A stretch of 64,000 nucleotides of DNA from Herbaspirillum rhizosphaerae_A (GTDB lineage Bacteria; Pseudomonadota; Gammaproteobacteria; Burkholderiales; Burkholderiaceae_D). The notes under the pieces were generated by a model, which was not told the DNA's origin, ran no database searches, and saw nothing but the letters and a program-made list of their open reading frames with translations. A program made the position numbers and the translations under genes. This document shows positions 34,060 through 42,496 of this stretch, piece after piece (positions within the stretch are counted from its first letter, which is position 1; every line of letters begins with the position of its first letter). Location: assembly GCF_046025915.1 (NCBI RefSeq), contig NZ_JAQQFR010000001.1:475611-539610 (forward strand). Direction: 5' to 3'.

Positions 34060-35070
34060 ATGAAAAAATTTCTCGCCTCTTTCTGTAGCAAACTGGTCCT
34101 GAGCGCCGCCGTTGCAACGACACTGGCCACTACCGCGCTGGTGCCGGGCATTGCCCACGCCGCGCCTGAAGAAGTGACCTACCTGCTGCCCGCGCCGCCG
34201 AACTCCCCGGCCTTCGCACCATGGGTGCTGGCGCAGCACAAGGGCTATTACGCTGACGAAAACCTCAAGATCAACTTCATCGTCGCCAAGGGCGGCGTCG
34301 ACGTCGCCAAGCAAATCGGTGCAGGCAATGCCGTCATCGGCGGCGCGATCGGCGACACACCGATCGTGGTGCGCGCCAACGGTATCCCGGTCAAGGCCAT
34401 CGCGGTTCTCGGCGCAGGTTCGATCACCATGGTCGCCGCCAACGCCAACGAAAACATCAAGTCGCTGAAAGACCTCAAGGGCAAGACCGTCACCGTGATG
34501 TCGTACACCGACACCACGTACTACGCTTTCCTCGGTTCGCTGCGCACCGCCGGCCTGTCCAAGACCGACGTGCAGATCCAGGCTGCCGGTCCTGCAGGCG
34601 TGTGGCAGGTCTTCACCGCAGGCAAGGCATCGGCATTTGCCGGCGTGCCTGACTGGGTCGTCAACTCGACCGATGCCGGCGCCAAGGTGGATCTGCTCGA
34701 CAACGGCGGTTTCAAGAGCATGGCGCAAGCGATCCTGGCCTCCGACGACACCATCAAGAACAAGCCTGAATTGCTCAAGCGCCTGGTGCGCGCCACCCTG
34801 CGCGGCATGCAAGACATCATGAAGGATCCGAAAGCCGCCGCCAACGACTACGTTGCCGCGCTGCCCGCCTACAAAGGCAAGGAAGCCAGCATCGAAGCAA
34901 CCTTTGAGATGTATCGCAAATACGTCTACGCCGGTCAGAAGACACTGGGTCAGATCGACGCCGCACGCATGGACAGCGTGCAGAAGTTTTATGTCAGCGA
35001 AGGCATCGTGACCAAGGCCACACCGGTCAACGAACTCTTCACCAATCAATTCGTTGGAACAGCAAGATAA
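34060..35070 (+). CDS. ABC transporter substrate-binding protein, NMT1/SsuA type
   Basis: 336 residues with a Sec signal peptide (cleavage AHA-A near residue 35). The mature part opens VTYLLPAPPNSPAFAPWVLAQHKGYY, typical of NMT1/SsuA-like proteins. ATAGGAGTG before the ATG is a good ribosome site. The stop abuts the next ATG (35070/35071). Ligand unknown; in this family it ranges from sulfonates to aromatic acids and pyrimidines. Confidence 0.92.
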   Translation: MKKFLASFCSKLVLSAAVATTLATTALVPGIAHAAPEEVTYLLPAPPNSPAFAPWVLAQHKGYYADENLKINFIVAKGGVDVAKQIGAGNAVIGGAIGDTPIVVRANGIPVKAIAVLGAGSITMVAANANENIKSLKDLKGKTVTVMSYTDTTYYAFLGSLRTAGLSKTDVQIQAAGPAGVWQVFTAGKASAFAGVPDWVVNSTDAGAKVDLLDNGGFKSMAQAILASDDTIKNKPELLKRLVRATLRGMQDIMKDPKAAANDYVAALPAYKGKEASIEATFEMYRKYVYAGQKTLGQIDAARMDSVQKFYVSEGIVTKATPVNELFTNQFVGTAR

Positions 35071-35931
35071 ATGGATACCTCTACTACTGCGACTGCAAAC
35101 CACATGAGCACGCCTGACAACACCATGCCAGTTACCAAAGTAAAGCGCCAGCTGCTCAGCGAGCGCACTCGTACCGTGTGCGGCAGCCTGGTGGTACTGG
35201 TCATCTTCCTGGCCGCATGGCAATGGGGCCCGGGCTGGCTCGGCATGCCGGAATACATCCTGCCGAACCTGTCGCATGTGCTCAAGGAATCGGTGGTCAT
35301 GTGGAACCACAATGACCTCCTGACGCACTTCGGCATCACCGCCATAGAAGTGGTGTTCGGCTTCCTGTTCGGTGCCTTGCTGGGTCTCGCGGTCGGCGTT
35401 GCACTGGGTTTGTCGCCACGCGCCGAAGCCATGCTGTCGCCCTACATCCTGGCCTTGCAGATTGCACCGAAGGTCGCGTTTGCACCCTTGTTCGTGATGT
35501 GGCTGGGCTACACCATTTATCCGAAGATCATCGTCGCCGTGCTGATCGTGTTCTTCCCGATCATGATCAACGTGTTGTCGGCCATCCGTACGGTCGATCC
35601 TGACATGGTCAACCTGGTGCGCACGCTCAACGCAGGCCGCTGGCAAATCTTCCACCTGGTGGAGTTCCGTTCGGCCTTGCCGGCGCTGTTCTCCGGTCTG
35701 CGCATCGCATCGACTTTGTCCGTCATCGGCGTGACCGTCGGCGAACTGGTCGGTGGCAACCAAGGCCTCGGCTATCTGCTGGTCGACGGCGAAGGCCAGG
35801 GTAATACGGCTGCTGTGTTCGTCGCCATCTGTGCGCTGACGCTCATCGGTATCGTGACTTACGGTTTTGTGGTCTGGGCTGAACGCCGCGTGCTGCACTA
35901 CCTGCCTAAAGTGCACACCAGCACGGTTTGA
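35071..35931 (+). CDS. ABC transporter permease, SsuC/TauC type
   Basis: 286 residues with about six membrane spans and the cytoplasmic loop (VNLVRTLNAGRWQIFHLVEFRSALPALFSGLRIA). ATG 35071 directly follows the binding-protein stop; a second in-frame ATG at 35104 is possible. The stop overlaps the next gene (TGATG at 35929-35933). Inner-membrane channel of the importer. Confidence 0.92.
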   Translation: MDTSTTATANHMSTPDNTMPVTKVKRQLLSERTRTVCGSLVVLVIFLAAWQWGPGWLGMPEYILPNLSHVLKESVVMWNHNDLLTHFGITAIEVVFGFLFGALLGLAVGVALGLSPRAEAMLSPYILALQIAPKVAFAPLFVMWLGYTIYPKIIVAVLIVFFPIMINVLSAIRTVDPDMVNLVRTLNAGRWQIFHLVEFRSALPALFSGLRIASTLSVIGVTVGELVGGNQGLGYLLVDGEGQGNTAAVFVAICALTLIGIVTYGFVVWAERRVLHYLPKVHTSTV

Positions 35932-36722
35932 TGGAACAACAAGACATGACCCCTTCACCGCAACTATCTCATCAGCTACTGGCCGGTCGCCGCATCCTGA
36001 TCACCGGGGCGGCACGCGGCCTGGGTCTGGCCTTCGCCACTGCGGTGGCGCAAGCCGGCGCCAGCGTGGCCATGGCCGACATCCTGCAAGACACCTTGCA
36101 AGGCGCGGTCGCCGACCTGCAAAAGCGTGGCCTGAAAGTCGCCGGCTTCATCGTCGACCTGGCCGACCCGCTGTCCATCGACGCCTGCGCTAAAGAAGCA
36201 ACGCAATGGCTCGGCGGTCTCGACGGTCTGGTCAACAACGCAGCGATCACCAATTCGGGCGGCAAGACTAGCGAGCAACTGTCCATCGAGATGTGGGACA
36301 AGGTCATGGACGTCAATGTGCGCGGCACCTGGCTCATGACCAACGCCTGCCTGCCGGCATTGCGCCAGTCAGGCCGCGGCAGCGTCGTCAATCTGTCGTC
36401 CGACACGCCGCTGTGGGGTGCCACCAACCTGCTGGCCTATGTCGCCAGCAAGAGCGCGGTGATCGGCATGACACGTTCGCTGGCGCGCGAACTGGGCGGC
36501 GACAACATCACCGTCAACGCCGTCGCACCCGGCCTGACGCTGGTCGAAGCCACCGAATACGTACCGAAAGAACGCCACCAGACTTACCACGACCGCCGCG
36601 CCATTCAGCGCGACCAGTTGCCGGAAGACGTCTGCGGCGCTGTGGTGTTTGCCTTGTCCGATTTATCCCGGTTTTACACAGGGCAAGTCATGGCCGTCAA
36701 CGGCGGCTTCGTGATGAACTGA
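35931..36722 (+). CDS. SDR-family dehydrogenase with full catalytic set
   Basis: 263 residues. Cofactor motif TGAARGLG, NNAA, Ser in NLSSDTPLW, and YVASK giving the catalytic Tyr and Lys, so this SDR is intact. Overlaps the permease stop (TGATG), with an alternative start at 35946. Likely oxidises a cis-diol or hydroxy intermediate of the pathway; in Rieske-oxygenase routes such an SDR often rearomatises the dihydrodiol, which would fit the Rieske gene at 46829. Substrate inferred only. Confidence 0.88.
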   Translation: MEQQDMTPSPQLSHQLLAGRRILITGAARGLGLAFATAVAQAGASVAMADILQDTLQGAVADLQKRGLKVAGFIVDLADPLSIDACAKEATQWLGGLDGLVNNAAITNSGGKTSEQLSIEMWDKVMDVNVRGTWLMTNACLPALRQSGRGSVVNLSSDTPLWGATNLLAYVASKSAVIGMTRSLARELGGDNITVNAVAPGLTLVEATEYVPKERHQTYHDRRAIQRDQLPEDVCGAVVFALSDLSRFYTGQVMAVNGGFVMN

Positions 36723-36774
36723 ATCAAAACCGATTACAACCGATTACGTTTCCTGACCTACCAAGGAGAAAAGA

Positions 36775-37314
36775 ATGACCGATATGTCTGAGCAAAACAA
36801 CGTCAAGCGCAGCTGGGATCAACCTGAAGGCAGCAGCTTCGGCGACTGGATGGAATCGCGCGTGGCACGCCTGTCCACCCGCAAGTACGACTGGGATGCG
36901 CTGAAGTTTCAGGCTGACTACGATCCGAAATACCGCCGCGCGCAAATGCGCTACATCGGTACCGGCGGCACCGGCGTTGCAGTCGACACCAACGTGATTC
37001 CTTCGGAACATTTCACCTTCTCGACCATGATCATTCCGGCCGGTCACGAAGGTCCTCCGCATCTGCACATCGACGTCGAAGAAGTGTTCTTCGTGTTGCG
37101 CGGCAAACTCAAGCTGGTGCTGGAAAAAGACGGCGAACGTTTCGAAACCATCCTGACTGACCGCGACGTTGTCTCGATTCCGCCGGGCGTGTACCGCGAA
37201 GAAATCAACATCGGCGATGAAGACGCGCTGATGTGCGTGATGCTGGGCGCGAAGAAGCCGATCACGCCGACCTATCCGCCGGAACATCCGCTGGCTTCGA
37301 TCAAGCGCGGTTAA
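36775..37314 (+). CDS. Cupin-domain protein
   Basis: 179 residues with AAGGAG seven bases before the ATG. Cupin motif 1 is clear (PAGHEGPPHLHIDVEEVFFVLRG with HxH and Glu); motif 2 (SIPPGVYREEINIG) lacks the usual His, so a metal site would be incomplete. Could be a dioxygenase, isomerase or binding protein of the pathway. Fifty-two bases separate it from the SDR gene. Confidence 0.82.
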   Translation: MTDMSEQNNVKRSWDQPEGSSFGDWMESRVARLSTRKYDWDALKFQADYDPKYRRAQMRYIGTGGTGVAVDTNVIPSEHFTFSTMIIPAGHEGPPHLHIDVEEVFFVLRGKLKLVLEKDGERFETILTDRDVVSIPPGVYREEINIGDEDALMCVMLGAKKPITPTYPPEHPLASIKRG

Positions 37315-37344
37315 GCAAGCTAAGCAAGCACAAAGAGACCAGCC

Positions 37345-38244
37345 ATGACTCCGCACGCACCCGCTTCCGTCACTTGCGCCGAAACGCTCAGGGACTCGCT
37401 GAGCCTGCTCGAAGGGCGCTTTTCCGAAAGTACCGTCGATATCGGCAACGGCAAGATTGTGTCCTACCGCTCCTGCGGACGCGGCCCGGTCATCGTGCTG
37501 TTGCACGGCATCAGTTCGGGCGCGGCATCGTGGTTGCAATGCGCGTTGCGTCTTGAGCAAGATGCCCAGGTGATCGCCTGGAATGCACCGGGTTACGGCC
37601 GCTCGACGTCGCTGCCGCACATGCAGCCGACGGCCGCCGATTATGCCGAGCGTCTGGAGCAGTTCCTGGAAGCGCTGGGCATCACCAACTGCGTGCTGGT
37701 CGGTCATTCGCTCGGCGCCATGATGGCATCGGCCTATGTCGGCAAAGGCTACAAGCGTGCGTCGCGCCTGCTGCTGATCAGTCCGGCGCAAGGCTACGGC
37801 AGCGAGGCCAAGCGCGAACGCGGCCTGAAGATTGCGCAAGAGCGTCTCGATGTACTGCGCACCATCGGCGTCGAAGGCATGGCCGAGCGCAGCCCGGCGC
37901 GCATGCTGTCGGCGCAGGCCGGCGATGCGGAACGCGCCTGGGTGCGCTGGAATATCCAATGGCTCAACCCGGTCGGTTACACGCAGGCGGTGCACATGCT
38001 GTGCGGCGACCATCTGCGTGCTTATGCGCCGCGCGACAGCCTCGGCGACGTGCCGGCAACAGTCTACTGTGGCGCTGAAGACGTGGTCACCACGCCGGAC
38101 GACAGCCGCGAACTGGCCTGGAATTTGAATTTGCCGTTCCACGTGATCGACAATGCGGGCCACGCCTGCTACATCGAGCAACCGGGAGCGGTAGCAGCAG
38201 CCATACGTCACCAACTCAGCGGTCACCTTTATAAACTTAACTAA
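37345..38244 (+). CDS. Alpha/beta hydrolase
   Basis: 299 residues. Oxyanion region LLHGISSG, nucleophile elbow LVGHSLGAMM (Ser), late Asp in GAEDVVTTPDD and His in NAGHACYIEQP: a complete triad. Size and motifs fit meta-cleavage-product hydrolases (MhpC/BphD) as well as lactonases and esterases. With an extradiol-type protein at 44076 in the same cluster, hydrolysis of a ring-cleavage product is a reasonable but unproven role. Confidence 0.87.
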   Translation: MTPHAPASVTCAETLRDSLSLLEGRFSESTVDIGNGKIVSYRSCGRGPVIVLLHGISSGAASWLQCALRLEQDAQVIAWNAPGYGRSTSLPHMQPTAADYAERLEQFLEALGITNCVLVGHSLGAMMASAYVGKGYKRASRLLLISPAQGYGSEAKRERGLKIAQERLDVLRTIGVEGMAERSPARMLSAQAGDAERAWVRWNIQWLNPVGYTQAVHMLCGDHLRAYAPRDSLGDVPATVYCGAEDVVTTPDDSRELAWNLNLPFHVIDNAGHACYIEQPGAVAAAIRHQLSGHLYKLN

Positions 38245-38252
38245 AAAAGATC

Positions 38253-39086
38253 ATGAACAAACCTGTGCTGCCAGAAGACGAATCGCAAGAGAAGTACCTC
38301 GTACCAGGCCTGGAACGCGGCCTGCGCCTGCTGTGTGAATTCAGCCGTCAGGACAAGACCCTGTCGGCGCCGGAACTGGCGCGCCGTCTCGACGTGCCGC
38401 GCTCCACCGTGTTCCGCCTGCTGACCACGCTCGAACGCATGGGCTTCGTCGAACGTAACGACGGCGGCCGCGACTATCGCCTCGGCATGGCCGTGCTGCG
38501 ACTCGGCTTTGAATACCTGGCCTCGCTGGAACTGACTGAAATCGGCCGCCCGCTGCTGGAGCGCCTGCGCGACGAAATCGGCTACTCCTGCAACCTGGTG
38601 GTGCGCGATGGCCGCTCGATTGTTTATGTCGCCAAGTCGGTTACGCAAACCGCCTTCGCCAGCCACGTCAACGTCGGCACCCGTCTGCCTGCACACGCTA
38701 CCGTGCTCGGCCGCGTCCTGCTGGAAGACCTGACCCTGGCCGAACTGCGCGAACTGTATCCGGAAGAACACCTGGAAGTTTTCTCCAGCAATACACCGAA
38801 GACCGTGGTCGAGCTGTTCGACATGGTGCAGAACGACAAGATGCGTGGTTATGTGCTGCAAGAAGGTTTCTTCGAAACCAGCATCTCCACCATCGCCGCA
38901 CCGGTGCGCGATCACTCGGGCAAGGTGGTGGCCGCAATGGGCGCGACGATTCCATCGCCGCATATCGACACCGACCAGCTCGACCAGATCGTGCTCAAGG
39001 TGCGCGACACCGCCGGCGAACTGGCGCGTCTGCTTGACCATGCGCCTGAGAAATCCGGCAAGGTCGTCAACATGTGGCGGGAGTAA
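38253..39086 (+). CDS. IclR-family transcriptional regulator
   Basis: 277 residues. N-terminal winged HTH (LSAPELARRLDVPRSTVFRLLTTLERMGF written here in part, residues about 32-62) and a C-terminal IclR effector domain (RLPAHATVLGRVLLEDL ... DHSGKVVAAMGATIP). Nine bases after the hydrolase gene, so it is co-transcribed and probably controls the whole cluster by the palindromes at 32898-33089. IclR proteins of this kind usually sense the aromatic substrate. Confidence 0.92.
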   Translation: MNKPVLPEDESQEKYLVPGLERGLRLLCEFSRQDKTLSAPELARRLDVPRSTVFRLLTTLERMGFVERNDGGRDYRLGMAVLRLGFEYLASLELTEIGRPLLERLRDEIGYSCNLVVRDGRSIVYVAKSVTQTAFASHVNVGTRLPAHATVLGRVLLEDLTLAELRELYPEEHLEVFSSNTPKTVVELFDMVQNDKMRGYVLQEGFFETSISTIAAPVRDHSGKVVAAMGATIPSPHIDTDQLDQIVLKVRDTAGELARLLDHAPEKSGKVVNMWRE

Positions 39087-39091
39087 CAGCA

Positions 39092-39907
39092 ATGAGCATG
39101 ATTCAACTCGAAGGCAAAGTCGCCGTCGTGACGGGCGGCTCTTCGGGCATCGGCCTGGCAACTGTCGAGCTGTTGCTCGAAGCCGGCGCAGCGGTCGCCT
39201 TCTGCGGCCGCAACCAGGAACGTCTGCAACAGGTGGAAGCGCAACTGCGCGCGCGCTTCCCTGCCGCAAAATTGTTTTCGTCCGTCTGCGACGTGTTGTC
39301 GCAAGAGCAGGTGCAAGCCTTTGCCGCCGCCGTGGAAGAGAAGCTCGGTGCGGTCGCTATGCTGGTCAACAATGCCGGTCAGGGTCGTGTGTCGACCTTC
39401 GCCGATACGGAAGATGCAGCCTGGACTGAAGAGCTGCGCCTTAAATTTTTCTCGGTGATTTATCCGACCCGTGCCTTCCAGCCGCAACTGCAACGCATGA
39501 GCGCTGCGCATGGCGAAGCCGCTGTGGTCTGCGTCAACTCGCTGCTGGCGATCCAGCCGGAGCCGCATATGGTGGCGACTTCCGCCGCCCGCGCCGGCAT
39601 CCACAATCTGGTGCGCTCGCTGGCCACGGAATTCAGCACACACAAAATTCGCGTCAACGGCATCCTCATCGGTCTGGTGGAATCCGGCCAATGGCGCCGT
39701 CGCTTCGAAGCCCGCACCGGTGCGGATCGCGACCTGAGCTGGGAACAATGGACCCAGGCGCTGGCGCAAAAAAAGAATATTCAACTCGGCCGTCTAGGTC
39801 ATCCACAGGAAGCCGCCCGCGCGATCGTTTTTCTCGCGACGCCGCTTTCTTCGTACACAACAGGCAGCCACATCGATGTTTCAGGAGGACTTTCCCGCCA
39901 TGCCTAA
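39092..39907 (+). CDS. SDR-like protein with altered catalytic residues
   Basis: 271 residues from ATG 39092 (GGGAG eight bases before). Cofactor motif TGGSSGIG and NNAG are intact. Where the YxxxK tetrad should be, the protein reads VATSAARAG: Lys is replaced by Arg and Tyr by Thr. Either a non-standard mechanism or a binding role. Its stop lies inside the next gene (overlap of eight bases). Not a frameshift, since the frame continues normally to the end. Confidence 0.83.
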   Translation: MSMIQLEGKVAVVTGGSSGIGLATVELLLEAGAAVAFCGRNQERLQQVEAQLRARFPAAKLFSSVCDVLSQEQVQAFAAAVEEKLGAVAMLVNNAGQGRVSTFADTEDAAWTEELRLKFFSVIYPTRAFQPQLQRMSAAHGEAAVVCVNSLLAIQPEPHMVATSAARAGIHNLVRSLATEFSTHKIRVNGILIGLVESGQWRRRFEARTGADRDLSWEQWTQALAQKKNIQLGRLGHPQEAARAIVFLATPLSSYTTGSHIDVSGGLSRHA

Positions 39908-41657
39908 GCAAAATCAACCCGTAGAACAAGTCACCGTCGGCTGCGCCATCGCCGCCTTTCTCGAGCAATGCAACGTCAAGGCGGCATTCGGTGTGATCTC
40001 GATCCATAACATGCCTATCCTCGACGCCTTCGGCGAGCGCGGCAAGATCCGTTTCATCCCGGCACGCGGCGAAGCCGGCGGCGCCAACATGGCCGACTCG
40101 TATGCACGCACCACCGGCGGTCTGGGCGTTTGCCTGACCTCTACCGGCACCGCCGCCGGCAACGCCGCCGGCGCCATGGTCGAAGCACTGACCGCCGGCA
40201 CGCCGCTGCTGCACCTGACCGGCCAGATCGAAACGCCTTACCTCGATCAAAGCCTGGCCTACATCCACGAAGCGCCGGATCAACTGTCGATGCTCAAAGC
40301 GATCTCCAAGGCCGCTTTCCGTATTCGCAGCACCGAGACCGCCGTCAGCACCATCAAGCTGGCCGTGCAGACCGCACTGACGCCGCCGATGGGCCCGGTC
40401 AGCGTCGAGATTCCTATCGACATCCAGGCTGCACTGATCCCGATGCCGTCCGATCTGCGTCCCTTGCCGATCGCCGTGCAAGCGCCTTCCGAACTCGCAC
40501 TCGATGAACTGGCCGAGCGTCTGCTCAAAGCCAAGCGTCCGCTGCTGTGGCTGGGCGGCGGTGCGCGCAAGGCAAGCAAGCAAGTGCAACGTCTGCTGGA
40601 CCTCGGTTTCGGCGTGGTCACCAGCACGCAAGGCCGCGGCATCGTCGCGGAAGACGACGCACGTTCGCTGGGTGCCTTCAACCTGCACAAGCCGGTCGAG
40701 AATTTTTACCAGACCTGCGACGCTGTCGTCGTGATCGGTTCGCGCCTGCGCGGTAACGAAACACTGAAATACGAACTGAAACTGCCGCGTCCGCTGTACC
40801 GCATCGACGCCGATCCATCGGCGGAAGGCCGCTGCTACAACAGCGACCACTTCGTCTGCGGTGATGCTGCATTGGCACTGGAAGGGCTGGCCGATCGTCT
40901 CGAAAAACGCAAGAGCGCCATCCAGATCGATCCGGCTTTCATGGGCGACCTGCAAAAGGCACGCGACACCGCTGTTGCCGGTTTGATCGATGGTCTGGGC
41001 CCTTACAGCGCGCTGGTGGAGCAAGTACAAAAAGCCGCCGGCCGCAAGTTCAACTGGGTGCGCGACGTCACGGTGTCGAACAGCACCTGGGGCAATCGCT
41101 ACCTGCGTATTTTTGATCCGCTGGCCGGCGTTCACGCACTCGGCGGCGGTATCGGCCAGGGTCTGGCAATGGGCATCGGCGCTGCCATCGGCGCAGCGGT
41201 AACCGCATCGGGCAAGAAGACCTTCACCCTGGCCGGCGACGGCGGCTTCATCCTCAACTTGGGTGAGCTGGCGACTGCCGTGCAAGAGAAGGCCGACATG
41301 ATCATCGTGCTGATGAACGACAAGGGTTACGGCGTCATCAAGAACATTCAGGACGTGCAATACGGTGGCCGCCGCCACTATGTCGACCTGCATACGCCGG
41401 ACTACGCACAACTGTCGCAAGCACTGAGCCTGCGCCACGCCCGCGTCAGCAACCTGGCCGATGTCGAAGGCGCACTGAAGAACGCCTTGTCCGAGTCCGG
41501 TCCTTTCCTGTTGGAAATCGACATGCTGACCATCGGTAGCTTCAAGACCGCTTTTGCGGGCCCGCCGGTGACGGAAAAAGCCGCGGCTGAAGCCGCAGCC
41601 GCTTCCATCGCCACGACCAAAACTGCCGCAGCTACAGTTACAGCTGCAGCAGTCTGA
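39900..41657 (+). CDS. Thiamine-diphosphate enzyme, acetolactate-synthase/benzoylformate-decarboxylase-like
   Basis: 585 residues in the standard three-domain layout. The activating Glu lies in PARGEAGGANMADSYAR; the ThDP/Mg motif is GDGGFILNLGELATAVQEKA..NDKGYG. AGGAGG lies 11 bases before ATG 39900. A 2-oxo-acid decarboxylase making an aldehyde fits the aldehyde dehydrogenase two genes downstream. The last 30 residues are a low-complexity Ala/Thr tail (AAAEAAAASIATTKTAAATV). Carboligase activity is the main alternative. Confidence 0.88.
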   Translation: MPKQNQPVEQVTVGCAIAAFLEQCNVKAAFGVISIHNMPILDAFGERGKIRFIPARGEAGGANMADSYARTTGGLGVCLTSTGTAAGNAAGAMVEALTAGTPLLHLTGQIETPYLDQSLAYIHEAPDQLSMLKAISKAAFRIRSTETAVSTIKLAVQTALTPPMGPVSVEIPIDIQAALIPMPSDLRPLPIAVQAPSELALDELAERLLKAKRPLLWLGGGARKASKQVQRLLDLGFGVVTSTQGRGIVAEDDARSLGAFNLHKPVENFYQTCDAVVVIGSRLRGNETLKYELKLPRPLYRIDADPSAEGRCYNSDHFVCGDAALALEGLADRLEKRKSAIQIDPAFMGDLQKARDTAVAGLIDGLGPYSALVEQVQKAAGRKFNWVRDVTVSNSTWGNRYLRIFDPLAGVHALGGGIGQGLAMGIGAAIGAAVTASGKKTFTLAGDGGFILNLGELATAVQEKADMIIVLMNDKGYGVIKNIQDVQYGGRRHYVDLHTPDYAQLSQALSLRHARVSNLADVEGALKNALSESGPFLLEIDMLTIGSFKTAFAGPPVTEKAAAEAAAASIATTKTAAATVTAAAV

Positions 41658-41676
41658 AGAGACTGAGGAGAAACCC

Positions 41677-42477
41677 ATGTTGCATGTTTCGATGATCGGT
41701 TGTGGCGCCATCGGCGTCGGCGTGATGGAGCTGCTGAAAAGCGATCCGGAAGTCGCCTTCGATGTCGTCATCGTTCCGGAAGCGAACATGGCGAACGCCC
41801 GCACCGTGGTGTCGTCGCTGGCTCCCAAGGCCCGCGTCGAGACCCGTCTCGGTGATGATCGCCCCGATCTGCTGATCGAATGCGCCGGCCATCACGCGAT
41901 TGAAGAGCACATCATCCCGGCGCTGCTGCGCGGCATCCCCTGCATGGTGGTGTCCATCGGCGCGCTGTCGGAACCCGGTCTGGTCGAAAAGCTGGAAGCC
42001 GCGGCACGCGAAGGCAAGACCCAGGTGCAATTGCTGTCGGGCGCCATCGGTGCCATCGACGCTTTATCGGCTGCACGCGTCGGCGGTCTGGACTCGGTGG
42101 TCTACACCGGCCGCAAGCCGCCTAACGCATGGAAAGACACGCCGGCCGACGGTCCTTTCGACCTCGCCAATCTCACGGTTGCGACGGTGATCTTTGAAGG
42201 CACTGCACGCGAAGCCGCGCGTTTGTATCCGAAGAACGCCAACGTCGCTGCGACCTTGTCGCTGGCCGGTCTCGGCCTCGATCACACGCAAGTGCGTCTG
42301 TACGCCGACCCGGGTGTAACGGAAAACGTGCATCACGTCGAAGCCAAGGGCGAGTTCGGCGGCTTCGAGCTGACCATGCGCGGCAAGCCGTTGGCCGCCA
42401 ATCCGAAGACCTCGGCGCTGACCGTATTCAGTGTGGTGCGTGCGCTCGGTAATCGTGCACATGCACTGTCCATTTAA
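41677..42477 (+). CDS. L-aspartate-dehydrogenase-like protein (NadX/AspDH family)
   Basis: 266 residues, the usual length. Rossmann motif GCGAIG (residues 9-14), domain of unknown function 108 in the C-terminal half. The family oxidises aspartate to iminoaspartate or runs in reverse. Finding it inside an aromatic cluster suggests it acts on a pathway amine or imine, or captures released ammonia. RidA at 47880 would hydrolyse such imines. AGGAG stands before the ATG. Confidence 0.86.
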   Translation: MLHVSMIGCGAIGVGVMELLKSDPEVAFDVVIVPEANMANARTVVSSLAPKARVETRLGDDRPDLLIECAGHHAIEEHIIPALLRGIPCMVVSIGALSEPGLVEKLEAAAREGKTQVQLLSGAIGAIDALSAARVGGLDSVVYTGRKPPNAWKDTPADGPFDLANLTVATVIFEGTAREAARLYPKNANVAATLSLAGLGLDHTQVRLYADPGVTENVHHVEAKGEFGGFELTMRGKPLAANPKTSALTVFSVVRALGNRAHALSI

Positions 42478-42496
42478 GTGATGTGAACCACAAATC

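Noticed and set aside
34030..35958. 642-codon minus-strand open frame opposite the SsuA/SsuC-type genes
   Set aside because: Covers three real genes, with antisense composition (many His, Asp and Gln) and no domain.
39666..41828. 720-codon minus-strand open frame opposite the ThDP enzyme
   Set aside because: Antisense shadow of a conserved enzyme; the Gly/Cys/Ser-rich ends follow from repetitive Ala codons on the other strand.
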